From Paenibacillus pabuli (lineage in GTDB: Bacteria; Bacillota; Bacilli; Paenibacillales; Paenibacillaceae): a stretch of 64,000 nucleotides of DNA. The position numbers were made by a program, and so were the translations under genes. The stretch spans positions 1,426,001-1,490,000 of the forward strand of contig NZ_JBDOIO010000003.1 of NCBI RefSeq assembly GCF_039831995.1, written 5' to 3'. Shown here piece after piece: positions 59,772-64,000 of this stretch (positions are counted from its first letter, which is position 1; every line of letters starts with the position of its first letter). A model generated the notes under the pieces. That model made no database searches. It was given only the letters and a program-made list of their open reading frames with translations, and was not told where the DNA came from.

Positions 59772-61493
59772 TTAGTCCTGTTGTGGTACAAGCCACATAT
59801 AGGATGCGTACGGACTGAGTGAGATGACCTGTTCCAATGCAGGTGCCACCTCTGTGTTGCCAATGAGTAATTCAGCTGTTTTACCGGATACGTGATCATT
59901 CCAGACAGCAGACGGTAGAGAGAAGGATACCTCTCTCTTGCTAAAGTTGGACACGACGATCAATGTTTCATTACCGTTCGTTCGTGCATAGGCGAATACT
60001 TCCGGATGTGCATCATCCAAGCGTTCATATAGACCGTCTGTCAGTACGGCAACCCGTTTGCGCAGAGCAATAAGCTTGCGGTAGTGATAATAGATGGAAT
60101 TCGGATCTGCCAACTGTTCAGCTACGTTAGTCGTTGGATAACGTTCATCTACTTTGATCCAAGGGGTACCTGTTGTGAATCCGGCGTTCTTGCTGGCATC
60201 CCATTGCATTGGTGTACGGGAGTTATCTCGGGAGCGCTCTTTCACGATTGCAAAAGCTTCTTCCGCTGATTTTCCGCGTTCTTCCTGAAGTAAGCGGTAC
60301 ATATTGGTGGATTCAATATCCCGGAACTCGCTTACATCATTCCAGACGGGATTCGGCATTCCGATCTCTTCACCTTGATACACATAGGGTGTGCCCTGCA
60401 TGCCATGGATGGTTGTTGCCAGCATTTTGGCACTCTCGGCACGGTAATCCCCATCATCTGCGAAACGGGACAGTGCTCGCGGCTGATCATGATTGTTAAG
60501 GAAGAGCGCGTTCCAGCCTCCACCAGCCTGCATTCCTGTCTGCCATTCACTGAACAAGCGTTTCATCGCTTCAAAATCATAAGGCATCAATTCCCACTTC
60601 TGTCCATTGGGATAATCCACCTTCAAGTGATGGAAATTGAACGTCATCGAAAATTCACGGGAAGCCGGATTCGAATAGCGGATGCAGTGTTCCAGCGTTG
60701 TAGAAGACATCTCTCCAACCGTTACCATGTTATAAGGGCCAAATACTTCCTCATACATCTCGGTAATATATTCATGTACGCGTGGTCCGTCCGTATAGAA
60801 CTTGCGTCCATCCCCTGGTCCTTCGCTGCCGTCATCATCAGGAAAACGCTGATCCTTGGAGATCAGGTTGATGACGTCCATGCGGAAACCGTCGACACCC
60901 TTTTCTGCCCAAAACTTGATCATGTCCCGTACTGCCTTGCGAACCTGTTCATTTTCCCAGTTCAGATCGGCCTGTGTTTTGTCAAACAAAGTCAGGAAAT
61001 ACTGCCCTGTCTGTTCGTCGTACTGCCATGCCGGTCCACCAAACTTGGACTGCCAGTTGTTCGGTACTCCGCCGTCCGGAGCCGGATCTTTCCAAATGTA
61101 ATAATCCCGGTATGGATTATCCTTAGAAGAACGCGCTTGCTTGAACCATTCATGTTCCGTTGACGAGTGGTTCACTACAATATCGATCATCAGTTTCATG
61201 TCACGGGCTTTCAAGCCCTTTAATAACTCATCAAAATCTTCCATCGTACCAAAGTCCGGATTAATCTGGTAATAGTCCGCTACGTCGTAACCATTATCAT
61301 TCTGCGGAGATACATATACCGGCTGCAGCCACACAATATCGATTCCCAGATGCTGCAAATAATCCAGCTTCTCGGTCAGCCCCCGAATATCCCCGGTACC
61401 TGAACCCGTGGTGTCGTTGAAGCTCTTGGGATATACCTGATACACCGTGGAGGTTCTCCACCACGATGAGGAAGTTGTATCGTTTGAACTCAT
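59772..61493 (-). CDS. treA: Alpha,alpha-phosphotrehalase (GH13)
   Basis: 573 residues. Cleaves trehalose-6-phosphate into glucose and glucose-6-phosphate in the cytosol. GH13 motifs: DIVVNHSS (region I), GFRMDVINLI (nucleophile Asp), VGEMSS (acid Glu) and FLNNHDQPRALSRF (stabilising Asp). NDNGYDVADYYQINPDFGTM and EEIGMPNP are shared with oligo-1,6-glucosidases; the TreA call is supported by treP immediately downstream. AGGCG-type purines precede the ATG. It is the first gene of the operon under the TreR-like operator. Confidence 0.92.
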   Translation of the reverse strand: MSSNDTTSSSWWRTSTVYQVYPKSFNDTTGSGTGDIRGLTEKLDYLQHLGIDIVWLQPVYVSPQNDNGYDVADYYQINPDFGTMEDFDELLKGLKARDMKLMIDIVVNHSSTEHEWFKQARSSKDNPYRDYYIWKDPAPDGGVPNNWQSKFGGPAWQYDEQTGQYFLTLFDKTQADLNWENEQVRKAVRDMIKFWAEKGVDGFRMDVINLISKDQRFPDDDGSEGPGDGRKFYTDGPRVHEYITEMYEEVFGPYNMVTVGEMSSTTLEHCIRYSNPASREFSMTFNFHHLKVDYPNGQKWELMPYDFEAMKRLFSEWQTGMQAGGGWNALFLNNHDQPRALSRFADDGDYRAESAKMLATTIHGMQGTPYVYQGEEIGMPNPVWNDVSEFRDIESTNMYRLLQEERGKSAEEAFAIVKERSRDNSRTPMQWDASKNAGFTTGTPWIKVDERYPTTNVAEQLADPNSIYYHYRKLIALRKRVAVLTDGLYERLDDAHPEVFAYARTNGNETLIVVSNFSKREVSFSLPSAVWNDHVSGKTAELLIGNTEVAPALEQVISLSPYASYMWLVPQQD

Positions 61494-61552
61494 GTTAACG
61501 CCTCCAATAAATTGTAATGCTCATGATCGATATCTCAGTTAACTACATTTCT

Positions 61553-61581
61553 ATATTACATAAGTAAACATGTATATACAA
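61553..61581 (-). promoter_or_regulatory. treA promoter
   Basis: Minus-strand TTGTAT (61576-61581), 17-base spacer, TAATAT (61553-61558). The -35 is inside the TreR-like operator. Confidence 0.5.
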
Positions 61582-61584
61582 GTT
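61567..61584 (-). promoter_or_regulatory. TreR-like operator
   Basis: AACATGTATATACAAGTT, palindromic except for one position per arm; it contains the TGTATATACA core expected for GntR-type TreR. It covers the -35 of the treA promoter. No treR gene is in the window. Confidence 0.6.
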
Positions 61585-61700
61585 GAAACTACAATATACC
61601 TAGAAAATTCCTCTTCTACACATTCCCCATTAATGTTTGCTCTGTAACAACAATTTTGAAAGAGATGTTCGCCAATTCTCTGATACGTGTATCTGAGCAA

Positions 61701-61748
61701 CAAAAAAAGGCGAATAACACGTCGTTCAAATGACGTGTTATTCGCCTT
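61701..61748 (-). terminator. Terminator of the metal-dependent hydrolase gene
   Basis: 17-base perfect arms (AAGGCGAATAACACGTC and its complement) followed by a run of seven T on the minus strand. Confidence 0.85.
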
Positions 61749-61843
61749 GACCTTTGCTCATTCAGGTCGTCTATGGAGCATCGGTTGCTATGAAAAGCTC
61801 TTGTTCAAAAAGACTAAATGAAACGATGATTCAGTCAATACAA

Positions 61844-62536
61844 TTAAAGCGTGATCGATTCGCCTGGTGCAAGTACCTGACCTTTCAGTCCTTTGGCAGC
61901 AAGCTGCTGTACAAACTTCTCCGAATCCTGACGAATAACCGGGAATGTATCATAGTGCACTGGAATGGTCAGTTTTGCGTTAAACCACTCTGCAGCTTGC
62001 AGTGCATCTTCTGGGCCCATTGTGAAATGTCCGCCAATAGGCAAAAAAGCTACGTCAATCTGATGACGGTCACCAATCATTTTCATATCGCCGAACAAGC
62101 TTGTATCTCCGGCATGAAGAATGTTTTTACCGCCTATGTTAATGATAAATCCTGCAGGCAAGCCTGCGTACATGATCCGCTGCTCCTCTTCAAGCACAAT
62201 TCCCGAAGTATGAAAAGCCTGAATCATTTTGGCCTGAGCAAAATCCAGATCTACTGTTCCGCCCATATTCATACCAATCGTATCCAGCCCTTTCCAGGAC
62301 ATGTATGTAGCCAGCTCCACGATTGCAACCACTTTGGCATTGTTCGCTTTAGCAATCGGTTCGGCGTCGAGAATATGATCCATATGTGCATGCGTCAGCA
62401 AAACGGCATCGGTTCTAATGTCTTCCGGCTTGGTAACGGCCAGTTCATTGCCGCGCAGGAACGGATCGATAATTAAAGACTTCTCCTCCGTACCCAATTG
62501 TACGCTGGAGTGCCCGTGGTACGTAATGTTTAACAT
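61844..62536 (-). CDS. Metal-dependent hydrolase of the UPF0173 / beta-lactamase fold
   Basis: 230 residues. ITYHGHSSVQL near the start and VLLTHAHMDHILDAEPIAK with the H-x-H-x-D-H metal motif, ILHAGDTSLFGDM and IPVHYDTFP complete the metal-binding set. This is the UPF0173 (B. subtilis YtkL-like) group, related to UlaG; the substrate is unknown. The start at 62536 has AGGAGG 7 bases upstream; the 11 codons before it do not. Its own promoter lies at 62619-62648. Confidence 0.88.
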   Translation of the reverse strand: MLNITYHGHSSVQLGTEEKSLIIDPFLRGNELAVTKPEDIRTDAVLLTHAHMDHILDAEPIAKANNAKVVAIVELATYMSWKGLDTIGMNMGGTVDLDFAQAKMIQAFHTSGIVLEEEQRIMYAGLPAGFIINIGGKNILHAGDTSLFGDMKMIGDRHQIDVAFLPIGGHFTMGPEDALQAAEWFNAKLTIPVHYDTFPVIRQDSEKFVQQLAAKGLKGQVLAPGESITL

Positions 62537-62618
62537 CTTAAGTCCTCCTGATCGATTCGATATGAGCATCCTCTATTCCACTGTATTCACATCCATTTTA
62601 ATCGCATTTACCTATTTC

Positions 62619-62648
62619 ATTATAAATCAAACCATTATGGGGAAGCAA
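62619..62648 (-). promoter_or_regulatory. Promoter of the UPF0173 gene
   Basis: Minus-strand TTGCTT (62643-62648), 18-base spacer, perfect TATAAT (62619-62624). Confidence 0.55.
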
Positions 62649-62658
62649 AATGCTGCTT

Positions 62659-64000
62659 TCAGGATTGCAGTCGGTATACCCTGGCTTCATAAGGCTGGAG
62701 CAGAATGGTGCCTTCATCCGTCGAGTACCGTCTTTTCACATTGCTGATGGCCAGCTTGGCACGATCCTCTGTCCAGCCTTCCGGCCAGTGCATCTCGGGT
62801 TCATTCCCCCGAAAATTCAGGATAATAAGCATCTTTTCGTCCCCAAGTGTACGTGTATAGGCATAGATGTCCGGATCATCCGGCAGGAGGAGTTCATATT
62901 CACCATAGATCAGCACCTTGCTCTTCTTCCGGAGGGCAATCAGCTTGCGATAATAATGCAATATGGAGCCGGGGTCATTTTCAGCGGAAGCCACATTGAT
63001 TTCGGTATAGTTATCGTTAACCTGAATCCATGGCTCGCCTTCCGTAAACCCTGCATGCTCACTGTCATCCCATTGCATGGGTGTACGTGCATTATCCCGG
63101 CTTTTCAGCCAGATGGCCTTCATAATGTCATTTTTATCCCGCCCTTGGGCAATATAGTGCCTGTAATAATTCATCGTTTCAATGTCTCGATACTGCTCGA
63201 TATTCGGAAACGCAACATTCGTCATGCCGATCTCCTCTCCCTGATAAATGTAAGGCGTTCCTTCAAGGGTAAGCATCCATGTAGCCAGCATCTGGGCAGA
63301 CCGAACCCTGTAACGGCCATCATCTCCGAAACGGGAAACCGGGCGCGGCTGATCATGATTACCCATATAGTTAGCATTCCAGCCTCTGCCGTGCAGGATC
63401 GTCTGCCAGCGACTCATGATTTCCTTGAGTTCGGTCAGCTTCCACTCCCTGTAATTCCACTTCCCAATCCCCGATGATTTGGCGTCGACAAACATATGCT
63501 CAAACTGAAACACCATGTTCAGTTCGTTACGATCTGTTCCCACATAAGCAAGGGCCTGCTCCGGGCCCAGACCTGACGTTTCCCCGACGGTCATAGGACC
63601 GTACGGCTTCAGAATCATGTCGTTTAGCTTGTTCAAAATGGAATGCACCTGTTCCAGGTTGGAGAACAGCTGGTATGCTGGAACAACCGGCAGATTGTCA
63701 GGATTATGTGCACTGGGCAGCCCTTCAGCCTTGGCAATATGCGCTACCGCATCAAAACGGAACCCGTCCACCCCTTTTTGCAGCCACCAATGCACCATCT
63801 CATACATCTCCTCGGCCATCTGTGGATTATTCCAATTCAGGTCAGGCTGATGCTCCGAGTACAAATGCAGATAATATTCATTCGTTTCGGGATCATGCTT
63901 CCACACGGACCCGCCAAAATAGGATTCCCAGTTATTCGGAACCTGACCGTTTTTACCTGACCGCCAAATGTAATAATCCCGCTTGGGGTTCACTTTGGAG
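62659..64000 (-). CDS. GH13 alpha-glucosidase (oligo-1,6-glucosidase-like), C-terminal part; continues past the window
   Basis: 447 residues are visible. The frame stays open to the window end (SKVNPKRDYYIWR), so the apparent start near 63993 is internal and the N-terminal ~130 residues lie outside. Catalytic motifs: GFRFDAVAHI (nucleophile Asp), VGETSG (acid Glu), YMGNHDQPRPVSRF (Asp) and GTPYIYQGEEIGM. It splits alpha-1,6 or alpha-1,4 bonds of isomalto- and malto-oligosaccharides, or another alpha-glucoside. It resembles treA clearly but is a different subgroup. It is 122 bases upstream of the UPF0173 gene on the same strand and lacks a visible terminator. Confidence 0.88.
   Translation of the reverse strand, partial: SKVNPKRDYYIWRSGKNGQVPNNWESYFGGSVWKHDPETNEYYLHLYSEHQPDLNWNNPQMAEEMYEMVHWWLQKGVDGFRFDAVAHIAKAEGLPSAHNPDNLPVVPAYQLFSNLEQVHSILNKLNDMILKPYGPMTVGETSGLGPEQALAYVGTDRNELNMVFQFEHMFVDAKSSGIGKWNYREWKLTELKEIMSRWQTILHGRGWNANYMGNHDQPRPVSRFGDDGRYRVRSAQMLATWMLTLEGTPYIYQGEEIGMTNVAFPNIEQYRDIETMNYYRHYIAQGRDKNDIMKAIWLKSRDNARTPMQWDDSEHAGFTEGEPWIQVNDNYTEINVASAENDPGSILHYYRKLIALRKKSKVLIYGEYELLLPDDPDIYAYTRTLGDEKMLIILNFRGNEPEMHWPEGWTEDRAKLAISNVKRRYSTDEGTILLQPYEARVYRLQS

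Larger units (their letters stand above)
61494..61843. other. Intergenic region upstream of treA
   Basis: 350 bases without a gene: the treA promoter (61553-61581) with the TreR-like operator, and the terminator of the metal-dependent hydrolase gene (61701-61748). A 240-codon ORF on the plus strand that begins here is antisense to the hydrolase gene and is rejected. Confidence 0.6.

Noticed and set aside
60375..61163. 262-codon plus-strand ORF
   Set aside because: Antisense to treA; no ribosome site and no protein family features.
61754..62476. 240-codon plus-strand ORF
   Set aside because: Antisense to the UPF0173 gene, which has a complete metal motif and SD on the minus strand.
62650..63477. 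275-codon plus-strand ORF
   Set aside because: Antisense shadow of the GH13 gene, whose catalytic motifs are on the minus strand.
1..64000. rRNA, tRNA, riboswitch, transposase or phage genes
   Set aside because: I looked for their usual sequence marks and terminal repeats and found none I could support.

Overview
The window looks like chromosomal DNA of a Paenibacillus-type, spore-forming member of the Bacillota. The signs are strong Shine-Dalgarno sequences (GGAGG-like), frequent TTG and GTG starts, roughly half G+C by eye, a YjcZ-like spore-type microprotein, YolD, a des-desK-desR membrane-fluidity locus, an Mrp antiporter operon and a trehalose PTS operon. I see no rRNA, tRNA, CRISPR array, transposon or phage gene. 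The genus is an inference from gene content and style, not from a marker gene.

Layout. 1-7400: the start of an HD-GYP protein, a UbiD-type decarboxylase, an MTA/SAH deaminase, a small unknown protein, then a decaying patch in which a methyltransferase has lost its N-terminal half (in front of a saccharopine-dehydrogenase-like gene) and a GAF-LuxR regulator carries two frameshifts. 7400-15900: a YidC insertase preceded by a MifM-like regulatory leader and an SD-masking hairpin, a DUF4173 membrane protein, an SgrR-type regulator, a PadR-SEDS pair, a P-loop kinase, a tiny basic protein and a YitT-family protein. 16080-19160: fatty-acid desaturase and its thermosensor pair DesK/DesR, with a candidate DesR box. 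19250-22620: a lipoprotein, a polysaccharide deacetylase, ferritin, a YjcZ-like microprotein and YolD. 22700-31100: a giant DUF11 repeat protein split into two ORFs inside one repeat. 31300-34760: two diguanylate cyclases and an unknown protein. 35060-40970: mrp operon with mrpA and mrpB fused. 41070-57500: mainly metabolism and transport genes (hydrolases, MMPL and MFS exporters, flavin reductase-like protein, Fur-regulated siderophore-binding lipoprotein, small alarmone synthetase, DUF1275, LysR with O-methyltransferase, AbrB-family membrane protein with a coupled leader ORF, a YkgJ-type protein). 57640-64000: treP-treA with a TreR-like operator, a metal-dependent hydrolase, and the 3' part of a second GH13 glucosidase.

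How the genes work together. c-di-GMP turnover genes recur (one HD-GYP, two GGDEF). desaturase/DesKR is a complete cold-response circuit. mrpABCDEFG is a complete Na+/H+ antiporter. treP/treA import and split trehalose, with an alpha-glucosidase close by. The most notable system is the yidC leader: a TTG-initiated peptide with one membrane segment, a basic then acidic stretch resembling the Bacillus subtilis MifM arrest region, and a perfect 11-bp stem that masks the yidC ribosome-binding site just downstream of the predicted arrest codons. This is the layout expected of a nascent-chain sensor of membrane-insertion capacity.
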